64,000 nt of DNA from Acetobacter garciniae. GTDB lineage: Bacteria; Pseudomonadota; Alphaproteobacteria; Acetobacterales; Acetobacteraceae. The stretch lies in NCBI RefSeq assembly GCF_017377735.1, contig NZ_JAFVMH010000001.1:744001-808000 (forward strand), read 5' to 3'. Numbering within the stretch: the stretch's first letter is position 1; each line of letters opens with the position of its first letter. Shown here in pieces: positions 1-8,719 of this stretch. A program made the position numbers and the translations under genes. The notes beneath the pieces are model-generated. The model was not told the origin of the DNA. It saw nothing but the letters and a program-made list of their open reading frames with translations, and did not search any database.

Positions 1-15
1 GCGTCTGCCCGCAAA

Positions 16-39
16 GCGGAAAACTTTTGACTTTTCCGC
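16..39. other. Inverted repeat upstream of terC-like gene
   Basis: A perfect 8-bp inverted repeat, GCGGAAAA at 16-23 and TTTTCCGC at 32-39, with an 8-nt loop. No T-run follows on either strand, so it is not a convincing terminator. It could be the end of the upstream transcript or a regulatory hairpin of the TerC-like gene. The rest of 1-144 holds no recognisable gene. Confidence 0.3.
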
Positions 40-144
40 GCCCTGCAGTGGGGCCGTTCGAAGGGGGTGGCACACAAGACTTTGACCTGCCGGTATCCTT
101 GCGTCATTAGGCGTGGGCCAGCCTTTATCCGAATCGGAGATGCC

Positions 145-768
145 GTGTCCGGCTTTCTTGACTCATTCACCCTGCCAGCCCTGCTTGCCTTCCTTCAGGT
201 CGTGCTGATCGATGTCACGCTGGCGGGTGACAATGCCGTGGTTATCGGCATGGCAGTACGCGGGCTTTCGGGGCACAGGCGCAGGCAGGCCATCCTGATC
301 GGCGTGGGGGTGGCGGCGCTTATCCGTATCCTGCTGGCCCTTGTGGCTTCCCGGCTGCTCGATATCGTGGGGTTGACGCTGGCTGGCGGGTTCCTTCTGC
401 TCTGGGTCTGCTGGCGGATGTTCCGCGAACTGCGCGAAGAACACGCAGCCGTAACACCGGCCGACGCCCCCACGACCGGCCTGGGTGCCGTGATCGTGCG
501 GATCGTCATTGCCGATCTTTCCATGAGCCTGGACAACGTGCTGGCCGTGGCCGGGGCTGCGCGGGAACATCCGGGTATTCTGATCGCGGGGCTTGCCCTG
601 TCGGTTCTGCTGATGGGGGCTGCCGCGTCGTTGATCGCGCGCCTGCTTGAGCGGTATAAATGGATTTCCTGGCTTGGCCTGCTGATTGTCCTGGCGGTCG
701 CGCTTGAATTGATCGCCAAGGGCGGTGGGGAAGTCGCCCGCGCCCTTCCCTACACGCTTCCCTGGTAG
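145..768 (+). CDS. TerC/YjbE-type integral membrane protein
   Basis: A 207-residue polytopic inner-membrane protein of the TerC family (YjbE branch), whose members are linked to metal ion, mainly manganese, efflux or homeostasis. Two internally repeated acidic membrane motifs characteristic of the family are visible: a D-x-x-x-A-G-D-N-A motif near residue 24 and a D-L-S-x-S-L-D-N-V motif near residue 127. At least five hydrophobic segments can be followed. The GTG at 145 is chosen because GGAGA lies 5 bp upstream and the protein then begins just before the first membrane helix. An in-frame start at 67 would add 26 residues of unlikely sequence. It stands alone, 71 bp before the next gene. The transported ion is inferred from the family, not visible here. 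Confidence 0.82.
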   Translation: MSGFLDSFTLPALLAFLQVVLIDVTLAGDNAVVIGMAVRGLSGHRRRQAILIGVGVAALIRILLALVASRLLDIVGLTLAGGFLLLWVCWRMFRELREEHAAVTPADAPTTGLGAVIVRIVIADLSMSLDNVLAVAGAAREHPGILIAGLALSVLLMGAAASLIARLLERYKWISWLGLLIVLAVALELIAKGGGEVARALPYTLPW

Positions 769-839
769 CACACCCGATCGCGCGGTCTGGCCGGGGAAAT
801 ATCTTGCCAAGTCATGGCAAACGGGCTGAGCATTCGGAC

Positions 840-2849
840 ATGCAGTTTTATTCGTTATCTCGCAGGCAGCGGCTTGTCGTTGCCGTTTCCGTCGTAGGGC
901 TGGCGCTGGGCGGCTGCTCCGCCCCTTCGGCCAGCCAGGATCTTGGGGCCGCGCGCACGAACCCTCCCGCGTTGGATGCTCCCGTGGCGAATGCGCCCAT
1001 CCCTTCCACCTCCCCACCCGTGCCGGAGGCGCCTGCCCTGCCCGTGGCCGAGCGGCTGAAGCAGTGGCTCAATCTGGTCAACGCGCCAAAAGCCAGTGCC
1101 CAGGACTATGCGGATTTTCTGGCCGAGCGTCCTGTCTGGCCACGGCGCCAGCAATTCGCCACGCTGATGGAGCAGGCCCTGGCGACCGAGACCGATCCGG
1201 CGGTGCTCCAGCATCTTTGCAGCACGCAGCAGCTTAGAACTGCCGCGGCCCTTGTCCAGTGCCAGACGCAACTGGCCGACCAGCCCGGTCTGTCCGCCCG
1301 TTTTCTGGCCCAGGCCGCCCAGGCCTGGACGAATGGCAATGATTCCGCATCGGCCGCGGCACTTCTGACAACGCATTTCGCTTCCGTGCTGACGCCTGCG
1401 AAATCCTGGGCAAGGTTCGACCGCGAAGAAAGCGGCGGCCTGGTGGACGCAGCGCGGCGCACCGTGCCCTATCTTGCAGCGGACAAGCAGGCCCTTGCAC
1501 AGGCGCGCCTGGCCCTGCGTACCTCCGACGCCAATGCAGAGGGCCTGGTTGCAGCCCTGCCCGCCGCATCGCGGGGCGATCCCTTCCTAGTGCTCGATTA
1601 CGTGCGCTGGCTGCGCAAGCAGCAACGCTATGACGAGGCGGTGGCCGCCTGGAAAACCGAGGCCGCGGCGGCGGAGCGCGCAACCCATGCGGCAGCCTTC
1701 TGGCATGAGCGCGACACCCTGGCCCGTGAGCTTTTGCAGGAATCCCGCCCGGCCGATGCCTTGGCTATTGCCAATGACACGCTGGCCACCGGCGCCAACC
1801 GGCTTGACGCACAGTTTCTGAGCGGGTGGATCGCCCTGCGCCAGTTGCATGATGCCAGTGCTGCCGAAGAGTTCTTTCGTCCGCTTGTAAGCTCGGCTTC
1901 CCTGCTGACGCGCAGCCGGGGGTTTTACTGGCTGGGCCGCGCACGGGCCCAGACGGAGGATGAAGCATCCGCAAGGGCTAACTGGCAACAGGCCGCGCTG
2001 CTGCCCACGACATTTTACGGGCAACTGGCAGCCGCAGCGCTGGAGGGGCAGGACAAGGCGCTGTTCAACCCCAGCTACGTCGCGCGCGAGACGGTGCGCA
2101 GGCTCAAGGATATAGAACGCTCCGAACCGGCCGCCTTGCAGGACGAGCGTATCAGCGGGAGCGATCTGGCCCAGGCGGCGCAAATCCTGGCGGATTCCGG
2201 CGATCGCCTTCATGCCCGCGAATTCCTGAACATGCTGGAACAGCAGACCACCGACACGCGTGGTCGGCGCGCGCTCTCGGCCCTGGCCGACAAGCTTGGG
2301 GTGCAGGACATCGCCGTAACCATAGCCCGACACGCAGGGCGGGATGGCGAATTGCTGCTGCGCACCGGTTGGCCCCAGCCGTACGAGCCGCCCGCCAAGG
2401 GGCTGCCCGCCGGGTTTGTGCTGGGCCTTACACGGCAGGAAAGCAGTTTCGACCCCGATGCCGTAAGCCCATCCAACGCGATCGGGCTGATGCAGCTTAA
2501 ACCTTCGACAGCGGCTGACATGATCCAGGTGTCGGGCCTGCCCCCCACGGCCGCCACGGCTTCGGGGTTGCATGATCCAACCTATAATATGGAACTTGGC
2601 ACGGCGTATCTGCTTCATATGCAGGACCGTTTCGGGCCGGTTCTGCCCTATCTGGCCGCGGCCTATAATTGCGGTCCCACCCGGCTGGGGCGGTGGATGG
2701 CAACCGCGGGAGACCCCGTCCATGCCGATGGCGATGATGCGCAGATGATTGACTGGATCGAGAATATTCCCTTCGCGGAAACGCGCAATTACGTCCAGCG
2801 CGTATGGGAGAACATGATTATCTATGTCGCATTGGGAGAGAAGACATGA
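840..2849 (+). CDS. slt: Soluble lytic murein transglycosylase-like lipoprotein
   Basis: A 669-residue periplasmic enzyme that cleaves peptidoglycan glycan strands to 1,6-anhydromuropeptides. The N-terminus is a lipoprotein signal: a basic start, a hydrophobic run and the lipobox L-G-G-C about 26 residues in, so it is probably anchored to a membrane by a lipid. A long helical-repeat region (about 60-490) matches the superhelical U-domain of Slt70. The C-terminal SLT domain (about 520-650) has the catalytic glutamate in RQESSFDP, followed by NAIGLMQLKPSTA and the AYNCGP motif. ATG 840 is preferred over an upstream TTG at 804 because the signal peptide begins there. Its stop overlaps the pgpA start by 4 bp, so the two are translationally coupled. 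Confidence 0.88.
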   Translation: MQFYSLSRRQRLVVAVSVVGLALGGCSAPSASQDLGAARTNPPALDAPVANAPIPSTSPPVPEAPALPVAERLKQWLNLVNAPKASAQDYADFLAERPVWPRRQQFATLMEQALATETDPAVLQHLCSTQQLRTAAALVQCQTQLADQPGLSARFLAQAAQAWTNGNDSASAAALLTTHFASVLTPAKSWARFDREESGGLVDAARRTVPYLAADKQALAQARLALRTSDANAEGLVAALPAASRGDPFLVLDYVRWLRKQQRYDEAVAAWKTEAAAAERATHAAAFWHERDTLARELLQESRPADALAIANDTLATGANRLDAQFLSGWIALRQLHDASAAEEFFRPLVSSASLLTRSRGFYWLGRARAQTEDEASARANWQQAALLPTTFYGQLAAAALEGQDKALFNPSYVARETVRRLKDIERSEPAALQDERISGSDLAQAAQILADSGDRLHAREFLNMLEQQTTDTRGRRALSALADKLGVQDIAVTIARHAGRDGELLLRTGWPQPYEPPAKGLPAGFVLGLTRQESSFDPDAVSPSNAIGLMQLKPSTAADMIQVSGLPPTAATASGLHDPTYNMELGTAYLLHMQDRFGPVLPYLAAAYNCGPTRLGRWMATAGDPVHADGDDAQMIDWIENIPFAETRNYVQRVWENMIIYVALGEKT

Positions 2850-3337
2850 CCCCTGCCCGTCTTGTCGCCACTTTCGGCGGATGTGGGTTATCGCCCCGCG
2901 CGCCGGGAACCGTCGGGTCTTTTGCAGCACTCTTGCTGGGCCTGCCTTTGCTCAAGCGGCCACGGGCCCTGGCATTTGCAGTCCTTGCGGCCAGCCTTGC
3001 CGGGTGGTGGGCGACGGAGCAGGCCGGTGAAGGGGAAGACCATGGCTGGATCGTGATTGATGAAGTGGCGGGCATGTGGATAGCCCTTCTGGGCTGCCTG
3101 CCGCGTAATGCGGCCAAAGGCGAAAAAGCATCGGCGGGCCTGCTCGCCCCGCTTGCGGCCTTTGGCCTGTTCCGCCTGTTCGACATTACCAAACCCGGCC
3201 TTGTGGGGCGGCTGGACCGCCGCCATGACAGCATGGGCGTGATGGGGGACGATATCGTAGCCGGTCTGCTTGCCGCAGGCTGCGTGCGCGCTCTCCGGTG
3301 GTGTGGCCGTCCGAGGCGGGCCAAGGGCGCTGCATGA
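2846..3337 (+). CDS. pgpA: Phosphatidylglycerophosphatase A
   Basis: A 163-residue membrane phosphatase that converts phosphatidylglycerophosphate to phosphatidylglycerol. The family signatures are visible: a G-x-G-x-x-P-x-A-P-G-T-x-G-S loop near the N-terminus, the acidic DEVAGMWIAL motif in the middle and the FRLFDITKPG motif, followed by a MGDDIVAG stretch near the C-terminus. The ATG at 2846 overlaps the stop of slt (ATGA) and is preceded by GGGAGAG. In many Proteobacteria pgpA sits next to thiL and nusB; here those genes are about 50 kb away in the same window, so the classical nusB-thiL-pgpA group is split. Confidence 0.9.
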   Translation: MTPARLVATFGGCGLSPRAPGTVGSFAALLLGLPLLKRPRALAFAVLAASLAGWWATEQAGEGEDHGWIVIDEVAGMWIALLGCLPRNAAKGEKASAGLLAPLAAFGLFRLFDITKPGLVGRLDRRHDSMGVMGDDIVAGLLAAGCVRALRWCGRPRRAKGAA

Positions 3338-3358
3338 CCAATACGGGGGAAAACCGCC

Positions 3359-3874
3359 ATGAACATGACATTGACCCTGCTGCGTGAGGATATCCTGCAC
3401 AAGGCGGAAAAGCTTTTCCTGCTGCTTCGCGACTCTGGGCAGCGGGTGGTCACGGCGGAAAGCTGCACAGGCGGGCTGGTTGCCAGCGCGCTGACCCATT
3501 TCCCCGGATCGTCGGACGTGACCGAGGGCGGGCTTGTCACCTATTCCAACACCATGAAACAGGCCCTGCTGGGCGTTGCGCCCGATACGCTGGCCCAGCA
3601 CGGCGCCGTCAGTGCCGAAACCGTGGTGGAAATGGCCGAAGGGGCGCTAAAGGCTGCCAGCCTGGCCACTGTATCCGTATCCATTTCCGGCATTGCAGGC
3701 CCGGGGGGTGGAAGCCCGGACAAGCCGGTGGGGCTGGTCTGGTTCGCTACTGCATTGCGGGACGGGCCGACCCAGGCGGAATGCGTGGTTTTCGATGGGG
3801 TGCGGGAACAGGTGCGCGATCAGGCGGTTGTCCATGCACTTGAACTGGTGGTACAGCGTTTGAGCGCACCCTGA
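3359..3874 (+). CDS. pncC: CinA C-terminal domain protein (nicotinamide mononucleotide deamidase type)
   Basis: A 171-residue stand-alone CinA C-terminal domain. Enzymes of this family deamidate nicotinamide mononucleotide to nicotinate mononucleotide in NAD recycling. The conserved TAESCTGGL motif with its catalytic serine region lies near residue 33, and the ISGIAGPGGG loop near residue 106. The length is right for the single-domain form rather than the two-domain competence protein. GGGGGA stands just upstream of ATG 3359; an ATG two codons later is equally possible. In alphaproteobacteria this gene commonly follows pgpA, and the 21-bp gap suggests one transcript slt-pgpA-cinA. The following 100 bp (3875-3977) show no gene and no clear terminator. 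Confidence 0.85.
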   Translation: MNMTLTLLREDILHKAEKLFLLLRDSGQRVVTAESCTGGLVASALTHFPGSSDVTEGGLVTYSNTMKQALLGVAPDTLAQHGAVSAETVVEMAEGALKAASLATVSVSISGIAGPGGGSPDKPVGLVWFATALRDGPTQAECVVFDGVREQVRDQAVVHALELVVQRLSAP

Positions 3875-3977
3875 GCTATTCCCGGGCCGTCTTACCTCTC
3901 TTGCGCAGCGCTGAAGCCTCGGCTCCTGTCGCCGCCCGATCATTGCCGTCATTACCGGGACAGGCAAAAGCAGGGGC

Positions 3978-4295
3978 TTATTTCTCTGTTTTTTCTTCCG
4001 AAGGCACGGTGGCTCCGTCGGGGGCCTGAACGCCCGTTCCTGCCGCTATGGTAGGACCGTTATTACCGGGCAATGGGGCTGGCCGAGGTGCGGGCGGGCG
4101 TTCCCGGACGGCGGCAAGGCTTTTGGCGTTCAGCGCTTCTGTTGCGTTTCCTTGTTCCTGCGGGCGTCTTTCCTGGCACGCCATATCGCAAGCGGGCTGG
4201 GGCTGCGCATTGTGGGGCGCGCGCGGCGCGGCCATAGCCGCGGCGGGAAGCAGGGCGGCGACCATCGCCGCCACATTAGCAAAACGGATGGTCAT
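3978..4295 (-). CDS. Small exported Ala/Pro-rich hypothetical protein
   Basis: A 105-residue protein that I cannot assign to a family. It begins with a clear Sec signal peptide (basic MTIR start, hydrophobic core, likely cleavage after AMA near residue 22). The mature part is short, hydrophilic and rich in Pro, Ala, Gln and Glu, with two cysteines three residues apart (C-D-M-A-C) that could form a disulfide or bind metal. No repeats or catalytic motifs are seen. GGGAGAAGG lies just upstream of the ATG, which supports real translation. It lies 121 bp downstream of the ratA-like gene on the same strand, and could be the last gene of the long pdh transcript or have its own promoter in 4296-4416. 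Confidence 0.55.
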   Translation of the reverse strand: MTIRFANVAAMVAALLPAAAMAAPRAPHNAQPQPACDMACQERRPQEQGNATEALNAKSLAAVRERPPAPRPAPLPGNNGPTIAAGTGVQAPDGATVPSEEKTEK

Positions 4296-4416
4296 GTGCC
4301 TTCTCCCTTTGTCGGGTCGGTCGGATGCGAATGATAATGCCGTAGTCCATTCCCCACCACCCTCAAGCGTAACACGGGTTGGGTACGCTATGGGCGGCGG
4401 AGGTGCTCCGCACGCA

Positions 4417-4908
4417 TCATGTCGCTGTTTTATGGTCCACGATCACGGGTGATGCGGCGGGTGTTGTCAGCGCAACCGGCGGCCCATAGACCTCGCGCGC
4501 GCGTTTGAGGAACGCTGACACCATCAGCCGTGTCGCCTCGGTAAAGACCACGCCGATTGCCGCTTGCAGGATGCGTGACTTGAACTCGAAATCAACAAAG
4601 AACTCCACCTGGCAGCCATTGTCGTGCGGCACGAACGTCCACAGGTTGCGCAGGTAGCGGAACGGCCCGCGTTCATACCGCACCGTAATGGTGGATGGCC
4701 GGTCCAGCGTCACGCGGGAGGTAAAGCTTTCCCGAAAGGGACCGAAGCCGATTGTCAAATCCGCCACCAGTTCCGTGGTTGTGCGCGAACGCACGCGGGC
4801 CGCAACACACCAGGGCAGGAAGGCAGGGTAGTGGCCGACATCGGCCACAAGGTCGAAAATCTGGTCGGGCCTGTAGGGCAGAACACGCTTTTCTGCGTGT
4901 TTGGGCAT
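4417..4908 (-). CDS. Coq10/RatA-type START-domain protein
   Basis: A 163-residue single-domain protein of the polyketide cyclase/START superfamily, of the type annotated as RatA toxin or coenzyme-Q-binding Coq10. Family signatures are visible: the YRPDQIFDLVADV start, the YPAFLPWC motif, and the acidic-aromatic strand VEFFVDFEFKSR followed by a C-terminal helix. In eukaryotes and alphaproteobacteria this family is linked to ubiquinone binding and respiration; the ribosome-toxin role is known from E. coli. Given the pdh neighbourhood the quinone role seems more likely, but this is inference. The start overlaps the lipA stop (TGATG), with GGAG 8 bp upstream, so it is co-translated with lipA, a frequent pairing in alphaproteobacteria. 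Confidence 0.82.
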   Translation of the reverse strand: MPKHAEKRVLPYRPDQIFDLVADVGHYPAFLPWCVAARVRSRTTTELVADLTIGFGPFRESFTSRVTLDRPSTITVRYERGPFRYLRNLWTFVPHDNGCQVEFFVDFEFKSRILQAAIGVVFTEATRLMVSAFLKRAREVYGPPVALTTPAASPVIVDHKTAT

Positions 4909-5882
4909 CAGTTCATCTCCTTCAAGCGCGCGTTACGGGCCTGCCGGAGTTGAGCGAAATCGCTGTCAGCATGGTAGGACGAGCGGGTAAGCGGGCTTGA
5001 ACTGACCTGCAAGAAGCCCTTTACGCGTGCCATGGTGCCGTAGTCCTCGAATTCGTCAGGGGTTACAAACCGCGCCACCGGGGCGTGTTTGACCGTAGGC
5101 TGCAAATACTGCCCCATGGTTATAAAATCTACATCGGCCACGCGCAGATCATCCATGACCTGGGCAAGTTCCATTTTCTCTTCGCCCAGACCCAGCATCA
5201 GCCCGGATTTGGTGAAAATGGTCGGATCAAGCTGCTTGACCCGGTCCAGCAGACGCAGGGACTGGTAGTAGCGCGCCCCCGGCCGAATGGTGGGATAAAG
5301 GCGTGGCACGGTTTCCAGATTGTGGTTGAACACATCAGGCCGTGCCTCAACAACGACTTCCAACGCATTGTTCTTGCGTAAAAAATCAGGTGTCAGAATT
5401 TCGATCGTGGTCTCGGCCGCCGCCGCCCGGATGGCGCGGATCACCCGTGCGAAATGCCGTGCGCCGCCATCGGCCAGGTCATCGCGGTCGACCGAGGTAA
5501 TCACCACGTGGCGCAGGCCCAGCCTGGCCACCGCCTCGGCCACGCGTGCGGGTTCGTCCTCATCCAGTGCCAGGGGCAGGCCGGTGGTGACATTGCAGAA
5601 CGCGCAGGCGCGGGTGCAGATTTCGCCCATGATCATCATGGTGGCGTGGCGTTGCGACCAGCATTCCCCGATATTGGGGCAGGCTGCTTCCTCACACACC
5701 GTCACCAGCTTGTTGCTGCGCATCAGGGCGCGGGTTTCGTGGTAGACAGGGTGATTGGGCGCCTTGACGCGGATCCAGTCGGGTTTGCGGGCGATCGGGT
5801 TGTCGGGCCGGTGCGCCTTTTCAGGGTGGCGGGGTTTGGCGGCCCCTCCCTTACGATGATCGATCACGACACGAGTTGACAT
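4908..5882 (-). CDS. lipA: Lipoyl synthase
   Basis: A 324-residue radical-SAM enzyme that inserts two sulfurs into octanoyl groups on lipoyl domains. Both iron-sulfur clusters are seen: the auxiliary cluster cysteines C63-x4-C68-x5-C74 and the radical-SAM cysteines C89-x3-C93-x2-C96. The C-terminal RSSYHA motif, which supplies the serine ligand of the auxiliary cluster, is present. ATG 5882 is preferred; an in-frame GTG at 5909 would add nine residues and neither has a strong ribosome site. It lies 131 bp downstream of lpdA, at the end of the pdh genes whose two lipoyl-bearing subunits are its substrates, and overlaps the ratA-like gene. Confidence 0.94.
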   Translation of the reverse strand: MSTRVVIDHRKGGAAKPRHPEKAHRPDNPIARKPDWIRVKAPNHPVYHETRALMRSNKLVTVCEEAACPNIGECWSQRHATMMIMGEICTRACAFCNVTTGLPLALDEDEPARVAEAVARLGLRHVVITSVDRDDLADGGARHFARVIRAIRAAAAETTIEILTPDFLRKNNALEVVVEARPDVFNHNLETVPRLYPTIRPGARYYQSLRLLDRVKQLDPTIFTKSGLMLGLGEEKMELAQVMDDLRVADVDFITMGQYLQPTVKHAPVARFVTPDEFEDYGTMARVKGFLQVSSSPLTRSSYHADSDFAQLRQARNARLKEMN

Positions 5883-6013
5883 GACTTGGCCCGCTTTTAT
5901 CAAAGACACACACAGAACTGGAGCGCTCGCGGCCTCGCGTCAAGGCGCGAACGCCCGGCATGGCGGCGGGGTAGCATCACACAAGTGAGATGATACCCCG
6001 CCGAACCCGTTGG

Positions 6014-7426
6014 CTAGAAGTGCAATGCCCCGCCATAGGCCGCCAGAACGGCCTCGTGCATGGATTCAGAAATGGTGGGATGCGGGAAAATGGTTTCGGC
6101 CAGTTCGGCCTCCGTCAGTTCCCCGGTCCGGGCTATCACGTAGCCCTGCACCATTTCGGTCACTTCCGCCCCGATCATGTGCGCACCCAGCAGTTCGCCG
6201 GTCTTGGCGTCGAACACGGTTTTGACAAGGCCCGCGGGCTCGCCCATGGCCAGCGCCTTGCCATTGGCCATGAGCGGGAACTTGCCTACCCTGAGCGTAT
6301 AGCCTGCCTCCTTCGCCCGCGCTTCCGTATAGCCGACGGAGGCAATCTGCGGCCGGCAATACGTGCAGCCGGGAATTTTCGTAACATCGATGGGATGCAC
6401 GTCCTTGCCCGCAATGGCTTCGACACACATCACCGCCTCGTGGCTGGCCTTGTGGGCAAGCCAGGGCGCCCCCGCCAGATCGCCGATGGCGTAAACCCCC
6501 GGTTCTCCCGTGCGGCACTGCGCGTCGGTCACCACATGGGTGCGATCGACCTTGATCTTCGTGCCTTCCAGCCCGATGTTTTCGACATTGCCCACGATCC
6601 CCACGGCGGAAATGACCTTGTCGACCGTGATTTCCTCGGTCTTGCCATTGGTCTCCACCGGGACGGTCACGCTGTCGGCCCCTTTGCGCAAAGCACCCAC
6701 CTTGGCCCCGGTCAGAACCCTAATACCCTGTTTTTCAAATTCTTTATGGGCGATGGCGCTGATTTCCTCATCCTCGACCGGCAGGATTCGGGGGGCGACT
6801 TCCACCAGTGTCACGGCGGAGCCCATGTTGCGGTAGAAGGAAGCGAACTCCGTGCCGATGGCCCCGGACCCGATGACCAGAAGCCGCTTTGGCAGTTCTT
6901 CGGGCACCAGGGCTTCGCGGTAGGACCAGACCAGCTTGCCGTCTGCCTCCAGCCCCGGCAGGGCGCGGGCACGGGCCCCCGTGGCAAGGATGACATGCTT
7001 GGCCGTAAGCGTTACGGGGGCTGCGCCGTCCTTGGTCACAAGAACCTTGCGGCGCCCGTTCGGGCCTACGCCGTCCAGTTTGCCAAATCCTTCAAAAACA
7101 GGGACTTTGGCCTTTTTGAGCAGATGGGACACGCCCGATGAAAGCTGCTTGGAAACAGCCCGCGAACGGGCAATTATTTTTTTAAAATCAAAGCTTACCT
7201 GCTCGGCCTTGAACCCGTAGGTATCCAGGTCGTGCAGCAGGTGGTTGATTTCGGAGGCACGCAGCAGTGCCTTGGTGGGGATGCACCCCCAGTTCAGGCA
7301 GATCCCTCCCAGATGGGTGGCTTCCACCACACCAACGGAAAGCTTAAGCTGCGCCGCGCGTAGGGCGGCAACATAGCCGCCCGGCCCCCCGCCGATGACA
7401 AGAATGTCAAAATCGGTTTGGCTCAT
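6014..7426 (-). CDS. lpdA: Dihydrolipoyl dehydrogenase (E3)
   Basis: A 470-residue flavoprotein that reoxidises dihydrolipoyl groups of the pyruvate dehydrogenase complex with NAD+. The FAD motif GGGPGG is at residues 12-17, the redox disulfide C43-L-N-W-G-C48 follows, a second dinucleotide-binding fold (VIGSGAIGTEFA) lies near residue 180, and the His-Glu pair is near 449 and 454 in HPTISESMHE. ATG 7426 is chosen because the FAD domain begins there; the longer open frame to 7528 runs into pdhC. It follows pdhC by 28 bp. Because it is embedded in the pdh operon it is probably the E3 dedicated to this complex, though it could also serve 2-oxoglutarate dehydrogenase. Confidence 0.94.
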   Translation of the reverse strand: MSQTDFDILVIGGGPGGYVAALRAAQLKLSVGVVEATHLGGICLNWGCIPTKALLRASEINHLLHDLDTYGFKAEQVSFDFKKIIARSRAVSKQLSSGVSHLLKKAKVPVFEGFGKLDGVGPNGRRKVLVTKDGAAPVTLTAKHVILATGARARALPGLEADGKLVWSYREALVPEELPKRLLVIGSGAIGTEFASFYRNMGSAVTLVEVAPRILPVEDEEISAIAHKEFEKQGIRVLTGAKVGALRKGADSVTVPVETNGKTEEITVDKVISAVGIVGNVENIGLEGTKIKVDRTHVVTDAQCRTGEPGVYAIGDLAGAPWLAHKASHEAVMCVEAIAGKDVHPIDVTKIPGCTYCRPQIASVGYTEARAKEAGYTLRVGKFPLMANGKALAMGEPAGLVKTVFDAKTGELLGAHMIGAEVTEMVQGYVIARTGELTEAELAETIFPHPTISESMHEAVLAAYGGALHF

Positions 7427-7454
7427 GGTATCGGTTTCTCCACAACGCGCCGTA

Positions 7455-8708
7455 TCACAGCACAAGCGACAGCGGTGACTGGACCGTGGCCTGGAACGCG
7501 GAAAGCCACCTTGCGGCAGTCGCGCCATCCACAGCCCGATGGTCCACGGACAGGGTTACGGTCATGACGGTTGCGATCTTCAACGCGTCATTCACCACGA
7601 CGGCCTGCTTTTTCCCCGCGGCGATTGCCAGAATGGCCGCCTGCGGGGGATTGATGATGGCGTTGAAGTCCTTGACGTCATACATGCCCATATTGGACAG
7701 GGAGAACGTGCCGCCCTGGAATTCCTCGGGCTTGAGCTTGCCGGCCCGGGCGCGTGCGATCAGCCCCTTGGCTTCCTGGCTTATCTCCTTCAGGCTCTTG
7801 CGGTCGGCCTGGCGGATGATGGGCGTAATCAGCCCGTCATCGAGCGATACGGCAATGGAAATATCCGCATCATCATGCAGGATCATCGCCTCATCCGTGT
7901 AGGTGGCGTTGACTTCGGGAACCTTTTTAAGGGCAACCGCCGCCGCCTTGACCAGCATGTCGTTGACAGAGAGCTTGAAGGCGTCCGGCCCGTCACCCGT
8001 GGACAGAGCGTTCATCTGGCTTCTCAGGGCCAGAAGCGCGTCCAGTTCCACATCCGCCGAGACATAGAAATGCGGAACGGTGGCCTTGGATTCGCTTAGC
8101 CGGCGCGCGATCACCTTGCGCATGGTCGTATGCGGTATGGTGCGGCTGCCGCCCGGAACGGGGGCCGGACTGCCCTGCGTTGCCTGGACAGGGGCAAGAA
8201 CCGCCGTTTCCACATCGTGCTTGACAATACGGCCGTTGGGCCCGCTGCCCTTGATGGTGGACAGGTCCAGCCCCTTGTCCCGCGCGATACGCCGCGCAAG
8301 CGGAGAAACCGCAATCCGCTTGCCCCCAACCGCCGTGGGTGCGGGCTGTGACGGAGCGTGTGCGGCCGGAGCCGAAGGTATAGGGGCGGCTACCGGGGCA
8401 GAAACCGTCTCGGCCGGGGTATGGGCTGCCTTGGGGGCTGCTTCCACCTTGTCGGGCACGGCCTCGCCCTGTGCGACCAACACGGCGATGGGTGCGTTCA
8501 CGGCAATCCCTTCGGACCCTTCGGGCACCAGGATACGGCCAAGAATACCTTCGTCCACGGCTTCGACTTCCATCGTCGCCTTGTCAGTCTCGATCTCGGC
8601 CACGACATCACCGCTTGCGATGGTGTCGCCTTCTTTTTTCAGCCAGCGCGCCAGCTTTCCCTCCGTCATGGTCGGAGAGAGGGCGGGCATCAGAATTTCA
8701 GTCGCCAT
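7455..8708 (-). CDS. pdhC: Pyruvate dehydrogenase E2, dihydrolipoyl acetyltransferase
   Basis: A 417-residue core subunit of the pyruvate dehydrogenase complex that transfers acetyl groups from lipoamide to CoA. It has one N-terminal lipoyl domain (residues 1-80, lipoyl lysine K43 in ETDKATME), a Pro/Ala linker, a peripheral-subunit-binding domain (about 133-168, with SPLARRIA and GPNGRI) and the C-terminal catalytic domain with the active-site motif DHRAVDG (H390, D394). The lipoyl domain is almost identical to that of PdhB next door. Only 11 bp separate it from pdhB, and 28 bp from lpdA. The expected E2 length and domain order are normal for alphaproteobacteria. Confidence 0.94.
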   Translation of the reverse strand: MATEILMPALSPTMTEGKLARWLKKEGDTIASGDVVAEIETDKATMEVEAVDEGILGRILVPEGSEGIAVNAPIAVLVAQGEAVPDKVEAAPKAAHTPAETVSAPVAAPIPSAPAAHAPSQPAPTAVGGKRIAVSPLARRIARDKGLDLSTIKGSGPNGRIVKHDVETAVLAPVQATQGSPAPVPGGSRTIPHTTMRKVIARRLSESKATVPHFYVSADVELDALLALRSQMNALSTGDGPDAFKLSVNDMLVKAAAVALKKVPEVNATYTDEAMILHDDADISIAVSLDDGLITPIIRQADRKSLKEISQEAKGLIARARAGKLKPEEFQGGTFSLSNMGMYDVKDFNAIINPPQAAILAIAAGKKQAVVVNDALKIATVMTVTLSVDHRAVDGATAARWLSAFQATVQSPLSLVL

Positions 8709-8719
8709 TATTCAGCACC

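Noticed and set aside
1..144. Possible yybP-ykoY (manganese) riboswitch upstream of the TerC-like gene
   Set aside because: The conserved core elements of that riboswitch could not be found; only a simple 8-bp hairpin is present.
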